Assembly (NCBI GenBank): GCA_964023275.1
Contig: OZ029927.1
Span: 13,151,722-13,215,721 of the forward strand
DNA: 64,000 nucleotides
DNA from: Norana najaformis
Lineage: Eukaryota > Annelida > Clitellata > Crassiclitellata > Hormogastridae
Direction: 5' to 3'
The notes beneath the pieces were generated by a model that saw only the letters and a list, made by a program, of their open reading frames with translations, ran no database searches and had not been told where the DNA came from. Below are positions 46,851 through 58,990 of this stretch, piece by piece; the stretch's first letter is position 1; the number at the start of each line of letters is the position of its first letter. Both the position numbers and the translations under genes were made by a program.

Positions 46851-47817
46851 TTAAATTAGTGACGATCATAGGCGAACTAGGATCCTCACACACCAGTTGC
46901 TTTGACCAATGTCTGGTCTCATTGGTTCTGCAGGGCTGCACAGTGACTTTCAGGTCTGCTTTGGTATGAAATACTGAACACCAATACATTTATAATATGT
47001 ACACGTAGTTAAACAATCAGTGAAAATTATTGGTATCCATTGGTACTGGCTTCCTCAGGTGTTGATTTTTGCCCAGTCCACAATCTTTGGAAGTCGTTTT
47101 TGCAATGAATCCTAGTATCTGTTGAAAATCAAACTATTTACACAATTATTTAGTCTGTGAACTCGTAAATAATGTAACCAGCCGGCTGTACCATCGTGCC
47201 AATAACAGGAATGTACGTTAACATTTAGAAGATTTTCTATGTTGCACTCGGTTGCTGGTCAGTGCATTTTATTGTTACGTAAGATTCTTTTGGAACCTGT
47301 GCGGTGGCGAGTATGGTATGCGGCGTCATTGTCGAAAGGGCACGTAAGCCAAAGCCGAATTATGGGCTCTGAGGTCATACCTCATGCTCGAGGTTGTACT
47401 CGAGTTTTACTCTAAAAGCGCAGATTTTCAAGGCATTGGCTTACATAAAGGACTGCACCTCAGTAGTAGTAAGTAGTTCCCAGTTTCTTTAGCGATGCTT
47501 ATGACTGCTAGGGCCAATGACGTCGACCAGAGCGGATTTAACAATCTGCAGCTCCTACATCAAGTTTTTAGCCACCCGTAATACATGTACGTTTAAGTAT
47601 GACAGCAATTACAACATTTTAAACAAAAAATTAAAAACAATTTATTGTAATTAATATTTATCAGTATTTTTATATTTATTGTTTCGCTCACAGTTTTAAA
47701 TTAAGTTTAATGTTCAATTTTTAATATTCCTAATTTTTGATTTTTCCGCCCTGTGGAATGTGCCGCCCCTAGAGCACGGCCTCGTTTGTCCCTATTGGAA
47801 ATCCGATACTAACGACC

Positions 47818-47855
47818 AAAGATGTTAATAAGGGAATTCCCTTATTAACATCTTT
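47818..47855. repeat. Perfect 38-bp palindrome
   Basis: AAAGATGTTAATAAGGG, centre AATT, then the exact reverse complement. It is flanked by direct repeats CTAACGAC at 47809-47816 and 47857-47864. Confidence 0.97.
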
Positions 47856-49294
47856 GCTAACGACGACCTTCATCATTAGTTGCTGACGACTGCCGTTTGG
47901 CGGTGTCAGATGATCTCCATTCTGTTTGTTCATTTGTCAAATTATAGCTATTCTCGTGTTCAGTCCAAGTCAACCTGCGTTTATCTTCTCTTTTATACAC
48001 TGGCAAGACAATCGAACAGCCAAGCTTCAGCTACTTTGAGAGGGTAGATGCGCTATATAAATGTCCATATAGTGGATGATCCAGAAGTCTACAAAACGCC
48101 AAGTACGCAAGGGGCCAAATTTGACGACCTTTTACATGTTTCCAAATTTTTTCTGCTTACTAATTTTTAGTTTCACAGGTTTTGTGACCTGTTTTTTTAG
48201 GTTCCAGAGTTTGATAACTTGGAAAGTTTCCCATATTTTAATGATCTTTATGTTTTGTTTCCAGTTTTTATGACCTTTTATTTTTCCCAGTTTTTATGAC
48301 CTTTTATTTTTCCAGTTTTATCATTACCTCTTTTATTTAATAAATTTAGTGGCCAGCTGCCCAGCTCTCGCCCTAACAGGCTGACTAATTCACAAACGTT
48401 TTAACTACAAGCGGCAAGGCATATACAAACACCACAGAATAATACATACAGAATAGGTACATATACTGGGCAGATAGGCCAGTGCTAATTAATATGTTTA
48501 TACTACAGACGGCCAGGTATAAGAAGCACAAACGCATTTAGTCTTAGTATTAATCTGGCAGCGCTAAATAAACATGCCCGTACTTGGGTTCTATAGACCT
48601 GCCTTGCATACCTATAGAGCTCCACATGTATCAGTCTTCGACTCCCGTGTATACGGTTACTAGGAGTGATATATAGTCTGTTCTACAGATTAATGAGCGC
48701 GCAGTGCATACACGTGCGCTATCTAGAGTGCAAGGTTATACACCTACATCGCATAATTATATATATTCGGCGCCTATACAGGCTTCCTGTATATTTGCCG
48801 ACGACCTAATGGCCGGCTGGGTGTTTGTCTTTCGAGAACGTATCTGTCCCAACACGTACGATTGATCTCGAATATGCGTCACAGATTGCTCGCCAGGCTC
48901 ATTACCACCGCTTCGCCGATAGATTAACGGCAAATAATACGTACATACATGACTGAGCCTGTTCTTTCGGCAAATGTGCCCCTCCTTTGCATATGCCTTG
49001 CTCTCGTTTCTCCCTGTGTGCCGCCGACGCTCCGAGCCCGAGGCGGCCTCGAAGGCGGCAGATCGAAGAGGCTCGACGATCTGCCAAGGCAGGTTTGACG
49101 GTATGAAGGCCCGGCGCAAGTTGGGACTTGTCGTCTGACGGTTGGATTGCGTATTTATACGGGTGTCTTGTCGATTGACTGTCCCGCAGTTGATCACGCG
49201 TGAGTCGATAGCTTATGATCGTCTCCAGTGTTCTTCTAACCGAGCCAGTTCAGAAAGTTCTAAGCTGAAACGAGCAGATGAAGACTGCACATTA

Positions 49295-49477
49295 TGACGT
49301 TGCAAAGCAGACGACACCGCACCTAATGACGTCGCGAGGTAACGAAGAGTTTAGATCTTAGGTAGAGAAAGGCTTCGGACGTTGAAAACAGATGAATAGA
49401 GACATTATGAGGTCGTGAGCAGACGACGAGATTCATTTTGACGTCTTGAGCCGATGACAGCGTCACGTCATGCGTCA
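49295..49477. promoter_or_regulatory. Cluster of six TGACG (CRE/ATF-like) motifs
   Basis: TGACGT at 49295, TGACGTC at 49327 and 49439, and CGTCA at 49461, 49466 and 49473. By base composition well under one would be expected in this length. No transcript start is evident nearby, so this is only a candidate control element. Confidence 0.35.
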
Positions 49478-49585
49478 TAAGGAGAAATAAGTCACGGCAA
49501 AAGGAGAATTAAGAAGGTAAGTCAGCACAGAGCTTAATTTATTTTCATCGTCGTAGGCCTGATCGCTGTTGAGTTTTGCAGGTCA

Positions 49586-49722
49586 TTGCGATCGTAATCG
49601 TAAGCTCGAGATCTCTACAGCGCCCAACGAAAGCTAAGTCGCTGGAACCAGCTTATTCACAGGCGCTCAATCAAAACAAAATCGATAGGCAGAAAGGTTT
49701 CCGTTCCAGGTCCAAGGAATTG
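49586..49722 (-). repeat. Family A copy
   Basis: CGATCGTAATCGTAAGCTCG, GCGCCCAACGAAAGCTAAGT, AAAATCGATAGGCAGAAAGG; the 135-bp form. Confidence 0.8.
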
Positions 49723-50879
49723 GAAATTTAAGGGCAGTTAGTGTAGGCTACGTGCTTGTTTCTTTTAAGAGCTGAATCATATAGCGCTATAGAACTTGTT
49801 ATATAGCGCTATCGCTGTTCTATAAGCATTCTATAGCTAACAACGTCACCAGTTCTGCTGTAAAGCGACTTGCACGATTCTCACTCAAAGTAATTTTATC
49901 ATATTTACTCAGTAGGTCTTGGGGATTTACATGTACAGTTAATATAAAAGACTTGAGTCAAGCGTTTGGAGCTGTGCTTTTATGTCTGCTAAACAAACAG
50001 GTAGAAGTCATCTTCTTAAGCAGCGAATCAGCGCTTTACTTATACGGCCCTGTTTAATTTGCGAGGTTTATGCGCCCCATTTGCGTGGCAGTTGGCGTTT
50101 TAAATAAAACGAATTAATTAATTGCAAGACCGCAGTTTGCATGCGCCCACATAAGCGCGTGGGCGTTTGGGCCTAAGAGCCTGTATGTTGATCTGTAGGC
50201 CTTTGGTTATAACTGGCAAACAAGGCACTATATACTCACCAGAGGTTACCATGGAAATCGAATGAAAGTTGGCAGTCGAAATAAAGTCACGGAAATTTAT
50301 ACCTTATGTCGCGTGAGTGATATTTTATCAATAGGCCTGTACTTATAATTAGTAATAGATTTCTTATGAATAAAGCAGGCCTGTGTTTACAACTATTTGA
50401 CCATTTGAATTTTCTTAAAATTACGTAGCACAATCTTTAGACTAATATGGCGCTTTTAGTTCGCTACATAGGTCATAGGCTAATTATGTGCTATAATTAT
50501 ATGCGAAGTCAACCAGCCATAAGATGTCGTTAAACATTGAATCATACAGTGATTTCTTTAGACACCTTAAAAAGCTTTTGACCGACACTGTATAATTGTC
50601 AACTGCGTTTAAACGCTAGATTACTTGATCCCATAAACAGTATAGTTGGTAAATGTAGTGTGCAATACTGATAGACCAAGCGAGCGGAAGATATTGGAAT
50701 GTTATTTTTCAAACATTTGAAAAATAAGCATCAAATAACGAATTTACCAAATAGTTCAATATTACAACATTAGTAGAGGTTCCATTGTTTAACGACATCT
50801 TAAGGCTGCCAGGGCCGTTGACCTCACCTTACCATTTATTAGTGTAGAATGGTCTTCAGCTAGCGATTGATAGTCGTAG

Positions 50880-50990
50880 TTCCAATGTTTAACGACATCT
50901 TGTGGCATCAAAGGCCGTTGACGTCGCCCTCCTCCTTTATCCAGGCTTGGGACTGGCACTACCCGATTAAAGGCCAATGCGGAGTTAGTT
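50880..50990 (+). repeat. Family B copy
   Basis: CCAATGTTTAACGACATCTT, AGGCCGTTGACGTCGCCCTC, CAGGCTTGGGACTGGC, matching 13325-13432 reversed. Partial relatives at about 50515 and 50785. Confidence 0.7.
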
Positions 50991-50997
50991 ATAGGAA

Positions 50998-51062
50998 TTA
51001 TATATATATATCATATATATATATTATATTATATATATATTATATTATATATATATATATAT
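50998..51062. repeat. AT dinucleotide array
   Basis: (TA)n broken by TTATATTA blocks. Confidence 0.9.
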
Positions 51063-51234
51063 TGACCAAGCCCCTGCATAGGCATAATGTGCTCGTGTGA
51101 AGATTTGGAGATATGAAGGCTGGCAATTAATGACCTATGTTCTACCTGTAGCAAAGCCTTCATTGGGCTTTTAACTGTTTAACGCAAATTATCCAAAAAT
51201 GACATGAATTCAGGTTCAACAGATAACTAACTGC

Positions 51235-51970
51235 TTTCGGTCTGTCTTTGTCTTTCTGTCTTCTTATCGTTCTGCCTCTCTGTCTCTCTCTGTCTCACTG
51301 ATTCTGCCTGTATCTGTCTCGGTCTCCGTTTCTCTGCATAAGCCCTACCTGTTCGCGTAGGCCATAGATCTGTCGGTCTCCCACCCTTCTTTGACTGTCA
51401 GTCTGTTTCGTTCTTCTCTGTCTCTGTCTGTCTCTGTGTCTCTGTCTGTCTCTATGTCTCTGTCTCTCTATGTGTCTCTGTCTGTCTGTCTGTCTGCCTG
51501 TCTCTCTCTGTCGCTTCGTCAGTAACTGTGTATACGCCTTAGAATCTGCCTGTCTGTCTGCGTCCGTCCGTCTGCCTATATCCTTTTGTCTCGGGGTCTA
51601 GAACTTTGATGTTACATCGACTCAGCTTCTAAAAGCATGTAGGCCTACAATAATAATTACTGCAGGCTCACGCGCATACCTACGCCAGTATCGCATTCGT
51701 CAGTCCTCCTGCTCCTCCTCCTTATCCTCTTCCTCCTTCTCGTCCTCCTCTTCCTGCTTCCGCTCTCTATATTGTTCCTCTTCCACCCATCCTCCTGTTA
51801 GTCAACTTCCTCTTCCTTCTTTTCCTCCTCCGCCTCCTCTTACTCATTTGATTCTTCCTCTGTGCCTGCTAGTCTTTCTCCTACTCCTTCTTCCTCCTAA
51901 TGCAGCTACTATAGTCTTCCTCCTCCCTTGTTTCCTCTCCTCTTTCCTCCTACTCCCTGTCTTCCTCCTG
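51235..51970. repeat. Strand-asymmetric pyrimidine-rich tract
   Basis: (TCTG)n and (TCTC)n to about 51600, then CCTCCTCTT-type sequence at 51695-51970. Purines are scarce on the plus strand for most of this length. Confidence 0.85.
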
Positions 51971-52073
51971 AATTCATTCCAAGTGTATCGTTTTCAGTCC
52001 TTCTGTACAGGTATTACGGCCGCCAGCCAGTCCACTGCTCATGCACTGGGTGCATATATATATACATGCAGAT

Positions 52074-52077
<4 letters not shown>

Positions 52078-52132
<55 letters not shown>
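52078..52132. repeat. TA dinucleotide array
   Basis: About 27 perfect TA units. Confidence 0.95.
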
Positions 52133-52137
<5 letters not shown>

Positions 52138-52269
52138 TTGACCCTTCAACGACGTCTGTCGCGTTCTGGCATGTCCGATCTTGTCTGAAAGCTTGATTAC
52201 CTCAACGGCGATTCAGCCGACGAGTGGCTCAGCCGCTGAGCCACGCAGTAGCAGCATGCTGTACGGGCA

Positions 52270-52480
52270 TGTTTATTCGCATACATAATATACACACTTA
52301 TATAAATTTATTACACACACATACGTATATATACATGTATATGTACATATATACGTGTATAAACTGTATATAGACATATATATAATACATACACATGTAT
52401 ATATACATGTATATGTACATATATATATACACGTGTTATATACATGTATATAATATATATACATGTATATATGTATACTT
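52270..52480. repeat. ATACATGTATAT low-complexity array
   Basis: Alternating (AT)n, ACATGTAT and ACACATAC blocks. Confidence 0.9.
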
Positions 52481-52654
52481 TATATCAAGATTTGAAGTGT
52501 AGTGCGTGCGTTCATATCCATTCTAATAAACACGCTATAGCGCATGCGCATAGAGTGCTTATGTTCACGGTTGCAAGTCATGAAAAAAGCATAAACAAAC
52601 TTTTAATAAATGTTATAGAATAATTAATTAGCACGGTACAGTTACATGTATATA

Positions 52655-52765
52655 AGATTGTACTGTTTAACAGTGATTTTACTTGTTCGGGTCGGGAGCT
52701 CCCCGTTGAGTTTATTCTCTGAGAGGCGCTTTATAAATCTTAGATTACAGTTACAAAATATAAAT
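52655..52765 (+). repeat. Family D LINE 3' end
   Basis: TACTGTTTAACAGTGATTTT, ACTTGTTCGGGTCGGGAGC, then GAGAGGCGCTTTATAAATCT and TTACAGTTACA; matches 60845-60960 reversed. Confidence 0.7.
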
Positions 52766-52959
52766 AACAAATAATGTAAAAAATGATATAGAGGCAGTAA
52801 GTGCATTTATGTAGGCCTATGTCTGTGCTGTCATATGTCTGCGCACGAAATCTACTGTGGTCATGCTGGAGAACTTTATGGCCCTATAAATAAAGTCCCT
52901 ACATAATTAAGATAGCGCTATGTAAGTTTGGCGTTGAGTATTAAGTGCAAATACACGAT

Positions 52960-53285
52960 ATGTGTATATCTATATATACATATATGTATTGTATATACAT
53001 GTGTATATATATGTATGTATACATATATATGTATATACATATATGTCTATATATGTATTGTATATACATGTATATTTGTATAAATATACACATGTATATA
53101 CATATATGTATATATGTATTGTATATACATGTATATATGTATATATACAACACAAGATATATGTTATATATTATATATGTTATATACATATATATGTATA
53201 TATGTATATATATGCATATACATGGATATATACATATATATGTATATATGTGTGTATATACTTATATATGTATATATACACTTAC
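52960..53285. repeat. ATAC/TGTATA array, near-duplicate of 61055-61220
   Basis: About 130 bp, including ACAACACAAGATATATGTTA, is almost base-for-base the same as at 61060-61190. Confidence 0.9.
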
Positions 53286-53889
53286 GCCGAGATGTTGCAG
53301 GGCCTGTTTCGATGTTTGTATACTTGAGCTGGCCATGCAGGGCTGATCTGTCTTGGCGCTGAGTCGTGAACTTTGTGTTGTGTCGAGAGACGGCTGCGTA
53401 TGTGTTTGCCTGTGCGTGTGTGCGCATGTAGCGCCTCTTGAGTCAACGCAATCAGAGTCAGCTATTGATTGCGGAAAAAGACAACACCAGAAACAATTAA
53501 ACCGAGATCCACTCGGTTTAATAGTATCAGGCCACACCGCCTCCCCCTCTCTATCCCTCCCTCAAGCGGTTCCTTCACCCTATCCTACCACATCTAATCG
53601 AGCCTTGTAGATCCGAAGCGCCTCTTAATCTTCAATGTTTCGCTTCTGTGACGAAGCACATTTGACTAGCCTATCTTGTAGACACGTAACAAGACTTGAA
53701 CTAATGGCTTACTCAACGAATTCTCTAAAAACGAACTTAGTCAATTATCATTCTATCGAAAGACTCAATATATTATCATATCTTGATAGCCACGGAGCTA
53801 GTGATATACATACTGCGATACATTCTCGCTTTCTTTGTGATTGTTCGGTTTGAACCGACCCGAACAGTGTCGGGCTCTCGGGTCTTCTC

Positions 53890-54150
53890 TCTAGCAGGTC
53901 AAAAGCTTTGAAATTCACTGTCCAGTTCAGTTCGTTCTGTCAATTCTTTGATGTCATTCAGGTCTAAACTAAAGACGCTTCTCTTTCAATTCGCCTATCC
54001 CCCGTAGCCTGGTTTCAGGTTGCTCTGGCCTTTCGGAATTCGATCCGGCTTCTCCAATGGATTATGATTTTGATTGCGATTTTGACTTGAAGGGACCATC
54101 GACTGGACATTCTGATAACGGCGCTATAGAAGTCTTTGGATTAGATTGTT
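53890..54150 (+). repeat. LINE C-terminus and 3' end
   Basis: A frame with SKLKTLLFQFAYP and GHSDNGAIEVF, terminating in GGCGCTATAGAAGTCTTTGG ATTAGAT. Shorter ends of the same type occur at about 6749, 40670 and 57063. Confidence 0.65.
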
Positions 54151-54495
54151 CGAGATGATAATTTTATTATTGATTCCTGTGTTCTTCTTGTTTCTTGTTC
54201 TTCTTGTTGTTCCTCTTCTTCTCTTCTCTGCATATTACTTATCTTCTTCAACGCTTCGTTATCGTTCTGGATCTTCTTCAGTTTCTTAAATGCACATATC
54301 ATTCTAACACCGTCAGAAAGGAATGTGTATAATTATATGGTATATGCCATTAATGAATGTATAGATCTGGAACTGTGCATCGTCTTAAAACAATTCGTCT
54401 TATTTAAGTAAGTAAGCAAACGAGTAAGGCATTTGTTAAAACGCCACATGGCCATCTGTAGAACGAGGAGGAATCGTATGATTGTGTATCGATGT

Positions 54496-54497
<2 letters not shown>

Positions 54498-54552
<55 letters not shown>

Positions 54553-54553
54553 G
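54498..54553. repeat. TAA trinucleotide array with repeat end
   Basis: About 18 AAT units followed at 54558 by a TTTATATAGCGCCG terminus, the usual tail-plus-end arrangement of the local SINE/LINE ends. Confidence 0.95.
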
Positions 54554-55099
54554 GACAATTTATATAGCGCCGTAACACGGCCGAGGCCGAAGTAAAGGGC
54601 GTTGTACATAAGTTCAGGCGACTTGTTTCTTGTCAGCTTACACGCGGAGTTGTTCATTCGTTTGCATATGTAATACACGGCAGCTCACCGGTTTAGAGGC
54701 TTCGGGGGCTCTCAATCCCCGCTACTGAACTGGGGGACGGCAGAGGGTTTAAACGAAACTTTGTAGAGCTTCGTCATGAGTAAGCCTTCGTCTGCATGCC
54801 ATGCATGGCTATCAACAGCATAATAGGCCTGCATACTGTGCCTATATTTAGTATATATACCGTTATATAGGCCTATATATAGTATATATATATGGTGTGT
54901 TCAGAATTTTAATATATTCCTTTGTTTGGTTTTGTAGGATCGGTCAGCAATTCCTCTCTCTCTCTCTCTCGTCGGCTACTGCGACCATCTTTAATGAATT
55001 CTTTAGCAACCGTAATTTAACAGATTAACGCAGTCGGCTGTGTATGTATGTTTGTGCATGTATATATGTATACGTACATTTATTTTACCGCCCCTTTGT

Positions 55100-55165
55100 G
55101 TCAGTATATAGAAGCAGAGAGGCGCTATACAAATTTCTAATTACAGTTACAGTTACAGTATCCAA
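55100..55165 (+). repeat. Repeat 3' end with TTACAG tail
   Basis: AGAGAGGCGCTATACAAATT then TCTAATTACAGTTACAGTTA. Confidence 0.65.
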
Positions 55166-55199
55166 GTCTACGCGTAGAACATATATCGGGAATTTACTA

Positions 55200-55285
55200 A
55201 GTGCTGAATATGAGCCTAATATAAGATATAGGACTAATATAAAATATAGGCCTAATATAAAATATAATCCTAATCTAAAATAAAG
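55200..55285. repeat. Degenerate ~18-bp tandem repeat
   Basis: Four to five units of CCTAATATAAAATATAGG type. Confidence 0.85.
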
Positions 55286-55964
55286 ACATGATAGGCATAT
55301 TATATTTACAAGTAATAACATCAAAATGAGTGTTAGCAGCTGTGGAGTCTCCAGGATTGCTTGCGTGGAGGGAAGAGCATTTCCAGAGGGGCGCCACATT
55401 CTGGCAGTCCGCCATGCACAGGTCTGCTCTGAGGGGCGCCGGAATATAACCAAAAGGCGGGGGCGAACCCACGCCTATAGCAAGGTCCGGCTTCTAGAAA
55501 ACTCCTCTGTAGAGAACTGAAATTTATATATATACAACAAAAAGTTCAAATCAGCAGCAAAATACAGTTAAACCTGGGTAATATCCTGCTATTTTTTATT
55601 TCACTTTAGTATTACAAAGTTATTACGACTACTGGCACAAGCAAGAGTTTTGATCACCAGAGAATTATATCATTATTGTCATCAGAAGAATATTATCATC
55701 AACATCATATTATTAATTATTATCCGTTCGTTAGTCTGAGTTACAATACACAACTATGTGTTTATTAACACATAAATCCTACGGAGTATCACACCAATCG
55801 TATTCTTGTATACTCCAGAAAGCCACGTTGTGGCACCCATCCTACTAATCTGCAGAGTTCAATCAAGAAAAAGCTGAAAAATCTAACCGTCGCAATACGT
55901 GGCCGTGTAAATAATGCTTTACATTACGGTACAACAAAGTGATATAAAGCATCAAAATCTGACT

Positions 55965-56067
55965 GACTGACTGACTGATTGACTGACTGCCTGACTGACT
56001 GACTGATTGACTGACTGACTGACTGACTGACTGATTGACTGACTGACTGACTGACTGACTGACTGCG
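55965..56067. repeat. GACT tetranucleotide array
   Basis: (GACT)n with periodic GATT variants. Confidence 0.95.
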
Positions 56068-57499
56068 CGCTATGACTGCTGGACTAGAATCGAGGACCAT
56101 TGCTGTATTCGCATTACGTGTCTGGAATGTCTGTGAACACAGCTGATGGTATCTCTTTTATCGTTCCGGCGCAAATCGTCTGCTCAGCGGCTAAGTTGCC
56201 AGACACCGCACGGCTCGATAAGAGCGTGGGCGACTTCTACGCACTTTGGAAGTAGGGTCCATGTGAGTTACATTCTCTTAACGACTGGTAGAGGTAGACA
56301 ATGACGTGGAAAGAACACGGCTTCGAAGTGAATATTCACTGAGTACGTTAGCATTTTTGAGCACACGAAATGGGCCTTACAGCTAGACATTTAATGTGTT
56401 GTGGTTTCTACATGCACGTGTCTAGCAGCAGGCTGCAGTTGCGCTTCAGACACTGCTACAGCAAACTCAGACCACAGCACTTTGGGTACATTATAGCAGT
56501 TTAGACCACAGTATACAGCGGTATCTTATAGCATTTAAGGCCATAGTTCTGCAAGATACACCGTTAGGCAGTGGAACCCTTAACATTGCAGGATAGGGCA
56601 GCAGATAGCTAAACATACAGCATACAGCATCGTAGGCTAAACAGCAGTATGTGCCGTAGCTTTAAGTGTTGTGTACAGTAGAGCCCTCTGCACACTCGAG
56701 CTCTCGGCCCACTTAACACACGGGCGGCGGTTACCATGTTTGTCCTGCAAATATTTGTTGTTAACTCGAACTATAGTCCCAAGTACATTAACCTGGTTGA
56801 AGCTCTCCAGTCGCTTGCACGTGCGCAAAGGTGCGTGCATATACAGGCCTGCACTTGTACAAGTTGCTCGTTTTATATAGGCCTTTGTGGGCCTGTTTTG
56901 TCATTGAGAGACTAAACTAAAGGTAGGCCAGTGCCATATAACGTACGCTGCAGTATACGCAGTTCAGACAGTTCACTGCGTGTAAGCACGTGTAAGGGTT
57001 CGTGGTGTTAAGCAGTAAGATGCGCAGTTTACTTAGAAATTACAGTTGTTTATTACAAAAACGGCGCTATGGAAGTCTTCAGATTAGATTAACGGTTAGT
57101 GATGATACGGATTACGACATACCTGCAAGCACAGCGATTGACTAATCTTTTAAATGGATTACATCAGCCTAGAGTACTTTCGCAAATTGGCATAATCTAC
57201 AGGATTTCTCTTAAGGCGAATGGAACTTGGATGACGTGTTAAGGTCAATGTCAGGGTCATGACATTTGCATAAACGGTTCTCAACCTGTAAATGCATATT
57301 CTGGCATTAATCTTGAACACACAGGTCAACGGAATACAGTCACTTTCATCCGGTGATTATCTTTTGGACTGATTGTAATGAGTGACGACTGATTGAAGCC
57401 GCTTAACTATTGAACGTCACCAGCGTCAAAGTACGGAAATACGATACATAAAACTGCAAATAAAAGTGTCTTCGGTATCAACAAGAAAACTCGACAACT

Positions 57500-58075
57500 T
57501 TTAGAGATCAATAACTCCATCAGATGTAGAACGTTTCTTTAGCATATTTCGTAATAGGCTTCTTGTGGTTCTCTGCCCTTTAGGCAGGTTCATACGTCCA
57601 ATGGCGCCATTCTTCACGTGCTGAGCATCTCTTTTCAGTCCGCTGTATCCATCCGTGATCATCCAGTCCAGCAGCATCAGTCTAGGTCTTCCTCTTGTTC
57701 TTCGTCCCTCCATTCTTCCCTCGATAATAGTTCTTACAAGTGAGTCCCCTCTCATTATGTGACCAATCCATTTCCTCTGTCGACTTCTAATTGTTCCCAC
57801 CAAGGATCTTTCTTCCTCTACTTTTGCAGTATCTCCTCATTTGTAATATGCTCCGTCCAGCTGACTCTCTCCATCCTGTGCCATATCCACATCTCAAATG
57901 CTTCCAATCTTCTGATGTCTTCCTTTCTCAGAGTCCATGTTTCTGATCCATACAGAACCACGCTCCAAACCAAGGTTTTCACCAAACCAAGGTTTTCACC
58001 AGTCGTTTCTTCAGGTTCCGATTTAATTTCCCTCTCATTAGTTCCCTCCTTTTACAGAATGCGGCCTTTCCCATA
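57500..58075 (-). mobile_element. 5'-truncated LINE, reverse transcriptase C-terminus
   Basis: Minus-strand frames read KRRELMRGKLNRNLKKRLVK, YGSETWTLRKEDIRRLEAFE, EMWIWHRMERVSWTEHITNE, RQRKWIGHIMRGDSLVRTII and GRRTRGRPRLMLLDWM, the C-terminal block of a non-LTR reverse transcriptase. The frame is broken several times. A short tandem duplication (about 57960-57998, CCAAACCAAGGTTTTCAC twice) is visible. A third LINE lineage, distinct from 1522-4585. Confidence 0.8.
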
Positions 58076-58609
58076 GCTCGTAATAGGCTACAGATCGCCA
58101 TATAGGCCTGAACTTTTTAAACTTAGTTCAGTGTTTTTAGACGTATACTGGGTAGAATGTTTAACGGTTTGAATGTTCTCTCTACATTCCTACAGTGCAG
58201 TGAATTTGCAGAATTTTGCTAAGTTGGTGCAGGTTTTAGTGAATGGAATATTTGACGATTAAACTGACGTTCTCAAAGCAATGGAATCGAAATTCTTCGT
58301 ACAGTTCGGTAACTCTGCCAACTTGAGGCTTCTGTACAGCTACGATATTTTCACAATGCATCTATTTGTTTTCTTGTCTGTTTACACATAGTTGTTTTCA
58401 TCGGTACTGTTGTCATGTTTACTCTGAATCGGTCTTATGTCACCTTCGAATTGTTTTCCTGTGTGTTTACTTTGAATTGTTTTCTTTTCCACTTTGAATT
58501 GTTGTCGTATCTGTGTGCTTAAACATTTGCCAGCTTTACTCTCAGTATTTCGATAGAAGAAGGCCAACCCAATTGTGACCTTACTTAGGTGCCACGTCAA
58601 GGCGCTTCT

Positions 58610-58760
58610 GAGCGTGAGGATGCCGGTTCGCATACCAGTCGTAGCTACATTTCATAGATTTGAATCTCAGCTAGCACAGTTCGTACACCGAAAAATGAGC
58701 AGGGTCGAGGCCACACGGTCGCTATAGAAAAACGTTTACATTTACATTTACCACAGACGA
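58610..58760 (+). mobile_element. Family C copy with a tRNA-like head
   Basis: GATGCCGGTTCGCATACC resembles a tRNA B box and precedes the family C core AAAAATGAGCAGGGTCGAGG and its ACATTTACATTTACC tail. This suggests family C is a tRNA-derived SINE. Confidence 0.55.
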
Positions 58761-58844
58761 CGAAGGAACGTTGTAGTAGTGACCTGAGGAATTCCTTGGT
58801 TTCTGTATTCAGTCAAGAACAGGATGCTCAATGTAACTGTCACT

Positions 58845-58990
58845 GTAACGGAAATTTTATATAGCGCCGCTTCAAGAACAAACAACTCAGCGGCGCTCTC
58901 TACGCATACCGCAACGATGTTAGAAATGTCACAAAGTTTACCATTCAGCAGTCATTGTTCGAAGAACTAGAAAAGTCACTGGTGGGTGGT
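58845..58990 (-). repeat. GCGCT-CTCAG type repeat end
   Basis: AATTTTATATAGCGCCGCTT then CAACTCAGCGGCGCTCTC; an inverted GAGCGCCGCTGAG / GCGGCGC pair may fold. Confidence 0.6.

Noticed and set aside
48757-49197. 146-residue minus-strand frame
   Set aside because: No recognisable domain, no splice support and ordinary low conservation features; kept only as a GC-richer patch.
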